A stretch of DNA of 64,000 bases from Prochlorococcus sp. AG-418-M08 (GTDB lineage Bacteria > Cyanobacteriota > Cyanobacteriia > PCC-6307 > Cyanobiaceae), in contig QCMG01000004.1 of the NCBI GenBank assembly GCA_003213955.1, positions 83,069-147,068 on the forward strand, given 5' to 3'. Both the position numbers and the translations under genes were made by a program. Below, piece by piece: positions 8,612 to 16,743 of this stretch. The stretch's first letter is position 1, and the number at the start of each line of letters is the position of its first letter. The notes beneath the pieces were generated by a model. The model saw only the letters and a list, made by a program, of their open reading frames with translations. It was not told the origin of the DNA and searched no databases.

Positions 8612-10144
8612 TTATTTGATTTCAGTCTCCTTAGGTATCTTCTCATTATAAAGATCAATAATTTTATCCACTACCTCATTAATTGAATATCCATCAGTAA
8701 TAATTTCTATTGCGTCATTCGCTTTTCTTAGAGGTGAAATTTCCCTATTGGAATCTTCAAAATCTCTTTTCTTTATAAGTTCTTTTAATGTATTAAGATC
8801 TATTTCTTGCGAGTCTTTACTACTTTTATCAGATTTTCTTCTTTTTGCTCTTTCATCGATGCTAGCAGTTAAAAATATTTTAAGTTCTGCATGAGGAAAA
8901 ACAGTAGTTCCTATATCTCTTCCCTCAGCTACAAGTCCGCCTGATTCTCCAATTTTTCTTTGTTCTTTTACTAAGAATTTTCTTACTTTGTTTATTGAGG
9001 AAATTTTGGAAACGATGGAACTTATCTTTTGCGATCTAATTTCTTCAGTAACACAGTAGTTATTAATATAAACATCCTGTTTTGAATTTGTATTCGACTT
9101 GAAAACAATAGATATATCTTTAAGAATATCCTGTAATTTTTTTTCTTTTTTATAATCAATACTTTCTTTTATCAGAAGCCAACTTAATGCCCTGTACATT
9201 GCTCCAGTATCTAAATATAAAAGTTTAAGTTTCTTTGCTATTAACTTTGTTACCGTACTTTTACCTGAGCCTGCAGGACCATCAATTGCAATAATCGGCC
9301 TTCTTTTCATTAGAAAAACGTGATCAATTAATCTTGTCTCTCCACATCTTATCGCACCAGCTAGTAACGAAATATTATCCTCAAGTCTTACTTTTTGTAG
9401 TGTATAAGGGTGTAAATGTTCTAAATATTCAATTGAAATTTTTTTTGCTGATAGCTTTTTAATTATTTCGTTTAAATTGATCTTTTTTTCTTGTTGAAAA
9501 ATTTTTTTTGCTTCTAATAACTCACTTGAAAAAAACCTAATCAATTGCCTTTCTTTTTTTGATAAATTTACATTACGCGAACTTAAAGGAATTCCATCAA
9601 AATCTCTTTGTGTAGGAATAGATTTAATAGCAACATTTAATTTTTTTCTTAGGACAAGATTTTTTAAAATTAAAAGTTGTTGCCAATCTTTTTCTCCTAA
9701 GTAAAGATTTTTTGGCTTGATGAGACTTAGTAATCTATAAACTACTGTACAAACGCCATCAAAGTGTCCAATTCGATTTAATCCGCATAATGCAGAAGAT
9801 AATTCGATTGGAGCTTTTAGGAATTTAATATTTTTATTATTCGGAGGATATATATCTTCATTACTTGGGATGAAGATGGCATCTGCCCCATTTGAAAAGG
9901 AGATTTTTATATCATTATCAATTGTTTTAGGGTAATTCTCTAAATCTAATTTGTTATCAAATTGAAGTGGATTAATAAAAATACTTACTAAATTAACATT
10001 AGAGTTGTCATTTTTTGCTGTTGATATTAGTTTGATATGTCCATTGTGAAGATTACCCATTGTTGGAATGAAGTTAATATCATTATTTATATTTCTTCTC
10101 CAATTTTCTATTTCTTCAGTTTTTCTTATGATTACTTTCTTCAC
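8612..10144 (-). CDS. panC/cmk: Bifunctional pantothenate synthetase / cytidylate kinase
   Basis: A 510-residue fusion. Residues 1-275 are pantothenate synthetase (pantoate plus beta-alanine to pantothenate), with PTMGNLHNGHIKL near 28 carrying the HxGH nucleotide-binding motif, YLGEKDWQQL near 147 and IPLSSRN near 188. Residues 280-510 are CMP/dCMP kinase, with the P-loop AIDGPAGSGKST, LDTGAMYRALSW, GLVAEGRDIGTTVFPHAELKIFLTAS and a typical C-terminus. The fusion is the known cyanobacterial arrangement, so it is not an assembly artefact. It supplies coenzyme A precursor and CDP. It is transcribed alone, divergent from purM. Confidence 0.96.
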   Translation of the reverse strand: MKKVIIRKTEEIENWRRNINNDINFIPTMGNLHNGHIKLISTAKNDNSNVNLVSIFINPLQFDNKLDLENYPKTIDNDIKISFSNGADAIFIPSNEDIYPPNNKNIKFLKAPIELSSALCGLNRIGHFDGVCTVVYRLLSLIKPKNLYLGEKDWQQLLILKNLVLRKKLNVAIKSIPTQRDFDGIPLSSRNVNLSKKERQLIRFFSSELLEAKKIFQQEKKINLNEIIKKLSAKKISIEYLEHLHPYTLQKVRLEDNISLLAGAIRCGETRLIDHVFLMKRRPIIAIDGPAGSGKSTVTKLIAKKLKLLYLDTGAMYRALSWLLIKESIDYKKEKKLQDILKDISIVFKSNTNSKQDVYINNYCVTEEIRSQKISSIVSKISSINKVRKFLVKEQRKIGESGGLVAEGRDIGTTVFPHAELKIFLTASIDERAKRRKSDKSSKDSQEIDLNTLKELIKKRDFEDSNREISPLRKANDAIEIITDGYSINEVVDKIIDLYNEKIPKETEIK

Positions 10145-10242
10145 TTTGTTTTTAAAAAATAAATCTATTTGATAAATAATTACTGGACAAAAGCAATCTT
10201 AGGAGGAATATCTATATAGAGAAAGTCTATCATTTTTATTTC

Positions 10243-11286
10243 ATGGATTACAAAACATCAGGTGTTGATATAGAAGCTGGGAGAGAATTTGTTTCCGAAA
10301 TTAAACAGTCAGTTGAAAGAACTCATACATCTAATGTGATTGAGGGTATTGGTGGGTTCGGAGGTTTGTTTAGAATTCCTATCGATGGTTTTAAAAAACC
10401 AGTTCTTGTTTCAGGAACTGATGGTGTTGGAACAAAATTAGAATTAGCCCAAAGTAAAAACTTTCACTTTGAGGTTGGTATTGATTTAGTTGCTATGTGC
10501 ATGAACGATATAATTACTAGTGGGGCAAAACCTTTATTTTTTCTGGATTATATTGCTACTGGTAAACTTGATAAGAAACAATTATTGAGAGTTGTTCAGG
10601 GAATTTCACACGGCTGCGGAGAAAATAACTGTTCATTACTCGGCGGAGAAACTGCTGAAATGCCTGGATTTTATTCAAAAAATAAGTATGATCTTGCAGG
10701 ATTTTGTGTTGGAATTGTTGATGAGGATAAGCTTATTAATGGTAAAAAAGTATCTGAAAATGACTTAATAATTGCTTTGAAAAGTAATGGAGTTCATAGT
10801 AACGGATTTAGTTTAGTAAGAAAAATTATTCAAAACAATAATCAAATAGATAAAGAATTTGAAAAAGTTTTTCACTTAAATTTTTATGATGAGTTATTGA
10901 AACCTACAAAAATTTACAATAATGTAATTAACCAAATTTTATCTGAAAATGTAGAAATTAAAGCAATGTCTCATATTACTGGAGGAGGAATTCCAGAAAA
11001 TTTACCTAGATGTATGCCTTCTGATTTTATTCCTTATATAGATAAGAAATCTTGGGATATTCCTATATTATTTGAATTTTTAAAGGATATAGGTCAGATT
11101 CCTGAAAAAGATTTCTGGAATACTTTTAATCTAGGCGTCGGATTTTGTTTGATAATTGATAAGAGATTTAAGGATAAAATTTTTAATATTTGCGATGCCT
11201 ATGATATAAAAAGTTGGGTTTTAGGAAAGGTTCTGAAGAAAGATAATTCAAAAGTTAATAAATTTTTGCCTGAAATTTTAATATAA
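10243..11286 (+). CDS. purM: Phosphoribosylformylglycinamidine cyclo-ligase (AIR synthetase)
   Basis: A 347-residue enzyme of de novo purine synthesis that closes FGAM to AIR using ATP. Seen: the N-terminal YKTSGVDIEAGREFV, IGGFGGLF, VSGTDGVGTKL (ATP and substrate-binding segment near residue 65), MCMNDIITSGAKPLFFLDYIATG, LLGGETAEMPGFY near residue 140 and SNGVHSNGFSLVRK near residue 190, all diagnostic of PurM. C-terminal HITGGGIPENLPR is also typical. ATG start, divergent from panC-cmk, which begins 98 bases away. Confidence 0.97.
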   Translation: MDYKTSGVDIEAGREFVSEIKQSVERTHTSNVIEGIGGFGGLFRIPIDGFKKPVLVSGTDGVGTKLELAQSKNFHFEVGIDLVAMCMNDIITSGAKPLFFLDYIATGKLDKKQLLRVVQGISHGCGENNCSLLGGETAEMPGFYSKNKYDLAGFCVGIVDEDKLINGKKVSENDLIIALKSNGVHSNGFSLVRKIIQNNNQIDKEFEKVFHLNFYDELLKPTKIYNNVINQILSENVEIKAMSHITGGGIPENLPRCMPSDFIPYIDKKSWDIPILFEFLKDIGQIPEKDFWNTFNLGVGFCLIIDKRFKDKIFNICDAYDIKSWVLGKVLKKDNSKVNKFLPEILI

Positions 11287-11287
11287 G

Positions 11288-11314
11288 TTTCTCAAACAAA
11301 CTTTTATTGAGAAA
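11288..11314 (+). terminator. Hairpin after purM (possible terminator)
   Basis: TTTCTCAA at 11288-11295 pairs exactly with TTGAGAAA at 11307-11314, an 8-bp stem with an 11-base loop starting two bases after the purM stop. No run of T follows, so it may only stabilise the 3' end. A TATAAT hexamer at 11359-11364 lies downstream, before the next gene. Confidence 0.4.
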
Positions 11315-11358
11315 TTACAAATTAAATTTATCTACACAAATGAAAAAGTTGCGTGTAT

Positions 11359-11364
11359 TATAAT
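11359..11364 (+). promoter_or_regulatory. Putative -10 element upstream of the 11428 gene
   Basis: Exact TATAAT 64 bases before the ATG at 11428. No good TTGACA-like box lies 16-18 bases upstream, and in such AT-rich DNA a chance match is possible. Confidence 0.35.
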
Positions 11365-11427
11365 AAAATAACAAAACACTGCCGAATTATATCGGAGCTT
11401 TAAGCAAGTAGATTTAACTTTAATTCA

Positions 11428-12063
11428 ATGCCCTTTGAAAATAATCAAAGAATTACACGTAGACGTAGTTCAGCTGGACCTACACCTCCTAAAAGACCAT
11501 TAGGTAATAATTCAGATTTTAATGGGCGCCAAAATCAAGGCCCTAGACCAACTTTTCTAACTTTAAGAGATCATGGAAAGGTTTTTGTAGCTGATTTGCC
11601 TAATTTATCTGATGGACAATTATCTCATATAAGTAAAGAAGCTAATGAGGTTTTAAATAGTCTCGAGAAAAGGTTAAGCGATCTCGAAAATGAACCAAAT
11701 TCTACAAATCCTGAAAATGATACTCTCATAAAAGCCTCTACTAAAAGAGATGTTACGCTTAGATTTATAAAATCAATTGAAGAAGAACAAGATCATAGAA
11801 AGAATAATCCTGCCTTAAGAGATGCTGCTTCTGAATCATTACCAAGAACTTTTCTTGAGGTTGCAAGACATAGATTACCTGGTGCAACTTTTGACTCTCT
11901 TTTGAGAGAAGCCTTAGAGGCCTGTGCGGTAGATGAGGATCCTAAGAAAAGTGAAGTAATTGATGAGCCTAAAGAAACTGTAAAAATTATGGATATTCCA
12001 TCTGCAAGCACTAATCCTTCTCTAGTTGTTAGTATCGATACAGGTAAAAATAGTGAAACCTAA
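11428..12063 (+). CDS. Conserved cyanobacterial hypothetical protein
   Basis: A 211-residue hydrophilic protein without a recognised domain. The first 45 residues are basic and rich in Pro, Arg and Asn (ITRRRSSAGPTPPKRP) and look disordered. A central helical part follows (LPNLSDGQLSHISKEANEVLNSLEKRL, then VTLRFIKSIEEEQDHRK), then FLEVARHRLPGATFDSLLREALEAC around residues 145-170, and finally an acidic, probably flexible tail. No signal peptide or membrane segment is seen. It resembles cyanobacteria-wide proteins of unknown function. A 51-residue gene overlaps its stop codon by one base, so the two are probably co-translated. Confidence 0.75.
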   Translation: MPFENNQRITRRRSSAGPTPPKRPLGNNSDFNGRQNQGPRPTFLTLRDHGKVFVADLPNLSDGQLSHISKEANEVLNSLEKRLSDLENEPNSTNPENDTLIKASTKRDVTLRFIKSIEEEQDHRKNNPALRDAASESLPRTFLEVARHRLPGATFDSLLREALEACAVDEDPKKSEVIDEPKETVKIMDIPSASTNPSLVVSIDTGKNSET

Positions 12064-12218
12064 TGAACTCTACTATTGATAATATAAGAGGTAAAAATAA
12101 AATAAATGAAGTCCGAGTCTCTATAAATAAAGAGAAAATTTTATGTGATCATTGTAAAAGAACCGCTTCAAATGGAATACGATGTATGGGTATATGTGTT
12201 GCTGATAATGAATATTAG
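12063..12218 (+). CDS. Small four-cysteine protein (putative zinc-binding)
   Basis: A 51-residue open frame starting in the TAATG overlap with the preceding stop. The second half contains four Cys spaced C-X2-C-X9-C-X3-C (CDHCKR, then IRCMGIC), a spacing able to bind zinc or another metal; the N-terminal half is basic and polar. The one-base stop/start overlap and the clustered cysteines argue that it is real rather than chance. I do not recognise the family. It could be a partner of the upstream hypothetical protein. Confidence is moderate because of the length. Confidence 0.6.
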   Translation: MNSTIDNIRGKNKINEVRVSINKEKILCDHCKRTASNGIRCMGICVADNEY

Positions 12219-12334
12219 AAAGATTAACTTTTTAAAAATAATTAATACTTAATTTTGCTTTGTGATAGAGAAAGGTAATAAAATTATTGAAGTATTTAAA
12301 ATTTAATTAAATAACTAAAAATATAAATAATTTA

Positions 12335-13120
12335 ATGGAATCGCTTATTATCATCCCAGCAAGGAGTGGATCTACTAGAGTACCTAATAAGAATTTAGCT
12401 GTAATTAATGGCAAACCTCTAATTTATTATTCTATAAAGGCCTCGTTAAAAACAGATGCTTCACAGGTAATAGTTAGTACTGACTCAAACGAAATTGCGG
12501 ATATATCAAAAAGTTTTGGTGCAGAAGTTCCTTTTCTTCGCCCTAGATCTTTATCTCATTCAACAAGTTCTTCAATTAGTGTAATAATTCATACTCTTCT
12601 AAAATTAATTGAAAATAAAAATCAAATACCAGAAGTAATTATTTTTAAGCCACCAACTAATCCTTTTTTGAGTGGGAATTCAATTCAAGAAATGCTTAAC
12701 TTTAAGTTAAGTAATCGTAATATAGATTCTTTAATGAGTATTCATATTCCAAAAATAAGTGCTTTAAGTTTTCTTTCTTTTTCAAATGAAAGTAAAAAAA
12801 TAAAAACTCAAATATACGACATTAATGGTGTGAGATTATATGATATTGAAAGGAGTCAAGATAGGCCAATATCTTATGCAAGTTCACCTGCATGCAAAAT
12901 AACAGAATCAAGATATTTCTTAGAAAAATATATTGATAAAAAAATAGCTCTTGAAAAATGCGCTGGCCCAACTTTTAATTATGAGAATTCAAGTGGATAT
13001 TTAATAGATAGTTTAGAAGCTCATGATATAGATAATATTGCTGATTTTGAGTTAGCTAAATTAATTATAGAAAATGGAAAAAAGCTTATTAATGGTTCAA
13101 AGTTTTCTCATTTACATTAA
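12335..13120 (+). CDS. Acylneuraminate cytidylyltransferase-like (CMP-sugar synthetase)
   Basis: A 261-residue protein of the CMP-NeuAc/CMP-KDO synthetase family, which couples CTP to a 2-keto-3-deoxy sugar acid to give a CMP-sugar. The N-terminus LIIIPARSGSTRVPNKN is the CTP-binding signature, with the conserved Arg and Lys. Later family segments are YYSIKASL, QVIVSTDSNEIADIS near residue 48 and EVIIFKPPTNPFL near residue 108, where the usual LQPTSP becomes FKPPTNP. The latter half includes GVRLYD and ENSSGYLID-DSLEAHDIDN-type segments common to the family. It is the first gene of the accessory cluster reaching to 18493; the substrate is unknown, but a deoxy-ulosonic acid is expected. Confidence 0.85.
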   Translation: MESLIIIPARSGSTRVPNKNLAVINGKPLIYYSIKASLKTDASQVIVSTDSNEIADISKSFGAEVPFLRPRSLSHSTSSSISVIIHTLLKLIENKNQIPEVIIFKPPTNPFLSGNSIQEMLNFKLSNRNIDSLMSIHIPKISALSFLSFSNESKKIKTQIYDINGVRLYDIERSQDRPISYASSPACKITESRYFLEKYIDKKIALEKCAGPTFNYENSSGYLIDSLEAHDIDNIADFELAKLIIENGKKLINGSKFSHLH

Positions 13121-13421
13121 TTATGAGAATTGAATTAATGCAAATTTTTCAAATCAATCTATCTAAGTCCTGGCCATAATTTAAGAACGTTTACTTTTTG
13201 AATCATGGATTTTTATAGTTAAGGTTGATTTATAATTTTATTCTTATTCAAACACTTTTATCCTAAAAATTATTGTTATTTTCCACGAAATTTTATTTAA
13301 ATTTATGATCAACCTGATATTTAATATTTAATTACAACTAATTTTCAAAAAGTGTTATATGTTTAATTAACATACAAAAATAATAAAAATAATATTTTAT
13401 GGCTTTAGTTTTATTTTAAAT
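13121..13421. other. Gene-free AT-rich spacer inside the accessory cluster
   Basis: 301 bases between two same-strand cluster genes. It is extremely AT-rich, with stop codons in all frames; the longest ATG-started frame at the left end is only 18 codons. A short ATGTT/AACAT inverted repeat occurs near 13358-13372. I see no tRNA fragment, transposase remnant or clear terminator. Such a long gap is unusual here and suggests either a separate promoter for the 13422 gene or a junction of two acquisitions. Confidence 0.6.
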
Positions 13422-14786
13422 ATGGATAAATTATGCTCAATAATCATAAGAACTAAGAACGAAGAGCAATGGATAAGTAAATGCTTAGAGGCTGTTTTTG
13501 GTCAATCTTATAAAAATATCGAAGTAATAATCGTAGATAATTGTTCTACAGATACAACTATCAAAAGAGCCGAGGAGTTTCCTGTTAAAATTTTAAATAT
13601 TAAAAAATTTGTCCCGGGTAGAGCCATAAACTTAGGGATTAATTCCTCAAATGGAGAATATATTTGTTGTTTAAGTGCACATTGCATTCCTACAAACAAT
13701 CTATGGTTAGAAAATCTCCTTAGACCGTTATCCGATAAATCAATAGCAGGAACATATGGACGACAAGAGCCTACACCAAACAGTAGTGATATTGATAAAC
13801 GAGATTTGCTTTTGGTTTTTGGACTAGATAGTTACATACAATATAAAGATTCTTTTTTTCATAATGCTAATAGTGCTTTTAGAAAAGAAGTATGGGAGAA
13901 ATATCCATTTTGTGATAATGCAACGAATATTGAAGATAGAATTTGGGGGGAAGAAGTTATTAAAAATGGATATAAAATTGCATATATTGCCGAATCAAGT
14001 GTTTTTCATTGGCACGGAATTCATCATGAATTAAATCCGGAAAGAGCTAAAAATATAGTTAAAATTTTGGATAAGATTCCAAGACTAAATAGTTATAACA
14101 ATGAAAAATTTAATATTTTAAGAAAAAATCATTGTTGTTATTGTGTAATCCCTATTAAGTCAGTGGATATCAATCTTAAAAATATAAAATTGATTCGTAC
14201 AACCATAAATTGTTTAAAGAAAAGTAAATTAATAAAAAAAATAGTAATTTCTACTGATTATGAAAAAGATTTTTCAATAGTAGAGGATCCAAAAATTGAA
14301 ATTATTAAAAGACCTCATAATCTTTCAGATAGAGAATCTTCACTCGAAGATGTCTTAAAATATACTTTAGAAAAGATAGAGTCTACTGGAGAGTTTTGTG
14401 ATTCAATCTCAGTAGCAGAGATCATCTATCCTTTTAGAGATATTGAAGTAGTAGATGAGATGATTAAAATAATTTTTGATGAGTCAATTGATACTGTTTT
14501 TGCTAGCTGGAAAGAATCAAGAGCAACTTGGTTCGGAGAAAATGATGAATTAAGAATGCTAGGTGGAAGCTCTTGGACTATTCCATCACAAAAAAGATTT
14601 GGACAAACCATTACTTCTTTGATTGGATATTTCACTGTAACAAAACCAAAAAATGTCAGAAATAAAACTGTTTTTGAAGGAAATATTAAAGCGCATCTTT
14701 TAAAAAATAGGAATAACACAATTGTTTGTAGAAATAACATCGAATATAATGATCTCTGTAATCAACTAAACCAAAAATTAATTTAA
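13422..14786 (+). CDS. Fusion: family 2 glycosyltransferase + cytidylyltransferase-like domain
   Basis: A 454-residue two-domain protein. Residues 1-230 are a GT-A fold family 2 glycosyltransferase: CSIIIRTKNEEQWISKCLEAVFGQSY, EVIIVDNCSTDTT, and a YICCLSAHCIPTNNLWLENLL segment where a DXD-type motif would normally lie; then FHNANSAFRKEVWEKYPF and EDRIWGEEVIKNGYKIAY, with the catalytic-base region. Residues 240-454 resemble the sugar-acid cytidylyltransferase fold: VIPIKSVDINLKNIKLIRTTINCLKKS, IKKIVISTDYEKD, RPHNLSDRESSLEDVLKYTLEKI and an IYPFRDIEVVDEMI segment. The usual Arg-rich CTP loop PARxGSxR is poorly kept, so catalysis by this half is uncertain. I infer coupling of activation and transfer of one sugar. 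Confidence 0.82.
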   Translation: MDKLCSIIIRTKNEEQWISKCLEAVFGQSYKNIEVIIVDNCSTDTTIKRAEEFPVKILNIKKFVPGRAINLGINSSNGEYICCLSAHCIPTNNLWLENLLRPLSDKSIAGTYGRQEPTPNSSDIDKRDLLLVFGLDSYIQYKDSFFHNANSAFRKEVWEKYPFCDNATNIEDRIWGEEVIKNGYKIAYIAESSVFHWHGIHHELNPERAKNIVKILDKIPRLNSYNNEKFNILRKNHCCYCVIPIKSVDINLKNIKLIRTTINCLKKSKLIKKIVISTDYEKDFSIVEDPKIEIIKRPHNLSDRESSLEDVLKYTLEKIESTGEFCDSISVAEIIYPFRDIEVVDEMIKIIFDESIDTVFASWKESRATWFGENDELRMLGGSSWTIPSQKRFGQTITSLIGYFTVTKPKNVRNKTVFEGNIKAHLLKNRNNTIVCRNNIEYNDLCNQLNQKLI

Positions 14787-14802
14787 TAAGGAATTAGATT
14801 AA

Positions 14803-15849
14803 ATGAAAATATGTATTTTAGGTTTAGGAAGAGTTTTTCAACATTATGAAAAAAACTTCATACATGATTTACTTATAAATAATCATAAAATATATGTTTT
14901 TGATTCAGAAGTAAAAAAACTTGATTCTCTTAGGAAAGAATATAATTATTTTAAATTGTCATCTATAGATCAATTAATTAAGGAAAAAATAGATATTGGT
15001 ATAGTATCAACTCCATCTGGTACTCATTATGAAATCGCAAAATTACTTTTAGAAAATGGAATTAATGTTTTGACTGAAAAGCCACCAGCTATGAATGAAA
15101 AAGAATTAAAAGAATTGATAAATTTAGCTAATAATAAATATCTAAAATATGGAGTCATTTTTCAAAATAGACTAAATTCATCAATGCAGATCGCAAAGGA
15201 AATTATAAGTAGAGAACTATTAGGTCAAATAAAAGTTTGCTCAATTAAATTACACTGGTGTAGAGAACAAGAATATTATGACGATGAATGGCACGGTACT
15301 TGGAGACAAGATGGCGGTGTTATTAATCAGCAAGCGATTCATCATATAGATGCTATGCAATGGCTTAACGGCCCATTACTTAGGGTCTCTGCATATTCTG
15401 GTAATCTTATAAATAATTTGGAAGCAGAGGATACCATGATCGGATTAGTTAAATTTAAAAATGAATCTTTAGGTACTATCGAAGCAACTACGGCAATTAG
15501 ACCGAAAGATAAGGAAGCTTCAATTTTTTTAGCAGGAACTAAAGGGTACCTGAAAGTAGGAGGTATTGCTCTAAACTTAATTGAAGATTTTAGTTTAAAT
15601 TGTGAAGATAAACTTTTTTTAGAAAGATTAAATAATGCTTCTAAAAATGTAGAAACGGGATATGGGACATCTCATAAAAGGGTCATAAAAGACTTTATTA
15701 ATGCCGTTACAGATAATTATGAACCTTGCATAACTGCCACCTCAACAATAAATACTGTAAGGGCTATAAATGCTTTGTATATGAGTTGTGAATCAAAGCA
15801 ATGGGCTGATGTAGATGAAAACTCAATTTCATCTTATCTAGGGAAATAA
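14803..15849 (+). CDS. Gfo/Idh/MocA family oxidoreductase
   Basis: A 348-residue NAD(P)-dependent oxidoreductase. The Rossmann dinucleotide fingerprint is at the very N-terminus (CILGLGRVFQHY), the conserved EKPPAMN follows near residue 94 (EKP motif with catalytic Lys), and the C-terminal alpha/beta domain has GGVINQQAIHHIDAMQWLNG near residue 167 with the typical His pair. Family members oxidise or reduce hydroxyls of sugars, inositols and sugar acids. The gene sits 16 bases after the fusion gene and its stop overlaps the start of the DAHP-synthase-like gene by one base (TAATG), so it is in the same operon. The exact substrate is unknown. Confidence 0.9.
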   Translation: MKICILGLGRVFQHYEKNFIHDLLINNHKIYVFDSEVKKLDSLRKEYNYFKLSSIDQLIKEKIDIGIVSTPSGTHYEIAKLLLENGINVLTEKPPAMNEKELKELINLANNKYLKYGVIFQNRLNSSMQIAKEIISRELLGQIKVCSIKLHWCREQEYYDDEWHGTWRQDGGVINQQAIHHIDAMQWLNGPLLRVSAYSGNLINNLEAEDTMIGLVKFKNESLGTIEATTAIRPKDKEASIFLAGTKGYLKVGGIALNLIEDFSLNCEDKLFLERLNNASKNVETGYGTSHKRVIKDFINAVTDNYEPCITATSTINTVRAINALYMSCESKQWADVDENSISSYLGK

Positions 15850-16736
15850 TGGATAACAGTAATCCTGGAAAAGATATATCTTCAGAGGATATAAAATCAA
15901 AATTTCCTTTAAGTGCGAAAAAAAATGATAATCATTTTTCTGAATTCTTAATATCTGGAGTAAAATTTGGCCCAGCTAATTGTCCGATATTTGCAGGCCC
16001 AAATATGGTTGAATCTGAGGAACTTATTAAAGATATTGCTATAAATGTAAAAGAAAGAGGTGCATCATTTCTAAGAGGGGGCGCCTTTAAACCACTTACA
16101 TTTCCATATCGCTCCGAAAAGTATAACGAAACTAGAGAGAAAGGAATTGAATGGATGCAAGCAGCAAGTTATTCTGCTGGGATACCTATAATTACAGAAA
16201 TAATGGAAGAGAAATATATCCCATTAGTTAGTGAAGTATCGGACATTATTCAAATAGGAACAAGAAATATGCAAAATTATCCACTTTTAACTGCATGCGC
16301 GAGAACTAAAAAGCCAATTATGTTAAAAAGAGGTTTTGGATGTTCATTAAGAGATTGGCTTGGTGCCGCAGAGTATATTCTGGTTGAAGGTAATGAAAGA
16401 GTGATTCTTTGTGAAAGAGGAATTGTTGCACCTCATACACATAGGTCTTCTTCAAGATTTTTGCTTGATTTGCAAGTTGTTCCAGCAGCACAGGAAATAA
16501 CTCATTTGCCTATTGTGACAGATCCCTCTCATGCCTGTTTTTGGAGGCCTTGGGTACCAAATCTTGCAAAAGCCTGCGTTGCCGTTGGTTCTAATGGTTT
16601 AATGATGGAGGTTCATCCAAATCCAAGTGAGGCAGCAGTTGATCCTTTACAAGCTATTGATTATGAAACCTTTGGAAATCTTGTTGTTCAATTAAAAGCT
16701 ATTGGAAAAGCTTGTAATATAAAAGTAGGTGATTAA
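15849..16736 (+). CDS. DAHP synthase-like protein (type I-beta / KDO8P synthase superfamily)
   Basis: A 295-residue PEP-aldose condensing enzyme. Seen: AGPNMVESEE near residue 49, FLRGGAFKPLTFPYR near 75 (PEP-binding RGGxFKPR-like loop), IITEIMEEKYI, DIIQIGTRNMQNYPLL, KPIMLKRGF, AAEYILVEGNERVILCERGI, TDPSHACFWRPWV and MEVHPNPSEAAVDPLQ. These match the DAHP synthase I-beta pattern, and the metal-ligand His, Glu and Asp are kept. However, the Cys of the usual GPCSVES is Asn52 here, as in metal-independent KDO8P synthases. The 40-residue N-terminal extension is not the usual ferredoxin-like regulatory domain. It overlaps its upstream neighbour and lies 7 bases before an AroE-like gene. It probably makes a 3-deoxy-ulosonate for the cluster product, not bulk shikimate. 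Confidence 0.85.
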   Translation: MDNSNPGKDISSEDIKSKFPLSAKKNDNHFSEFLISGVKFGPANCPIFAGPNMVESEELIKDIAINVKERGASFLRGGAFKPLTFPYRSEKYNETREKGIEWMQAASYSAGIPIITEIMEEKYIPLVSEVSDIIQIGTRNMQNYPLLTACARTKKPIMLKRGFGCSLRDWLGAAEYILVEGNERVILCERGIVAPHTHRSSSRFLLDLQVVPAAQEITHLPIVTDPSHACFWRPWVPNLAKACVAVGSNGLMMEVHPNPSEAAVDPLQAIDYETFGNLVVQLKAIGKACNIKVGD

Positions 16737-16743
16737 ATAAAAG

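Noticed and set aside
8612..10144. PanC-Cmk fusion as a novelty
   Set aside because: This fusion is a known cyanobacterial arrangement.
13121..13421. Possible small gene in the spacer of the accessory cluster
   Set aside because: Only an 18-codon frame without a good ribosome site was found.
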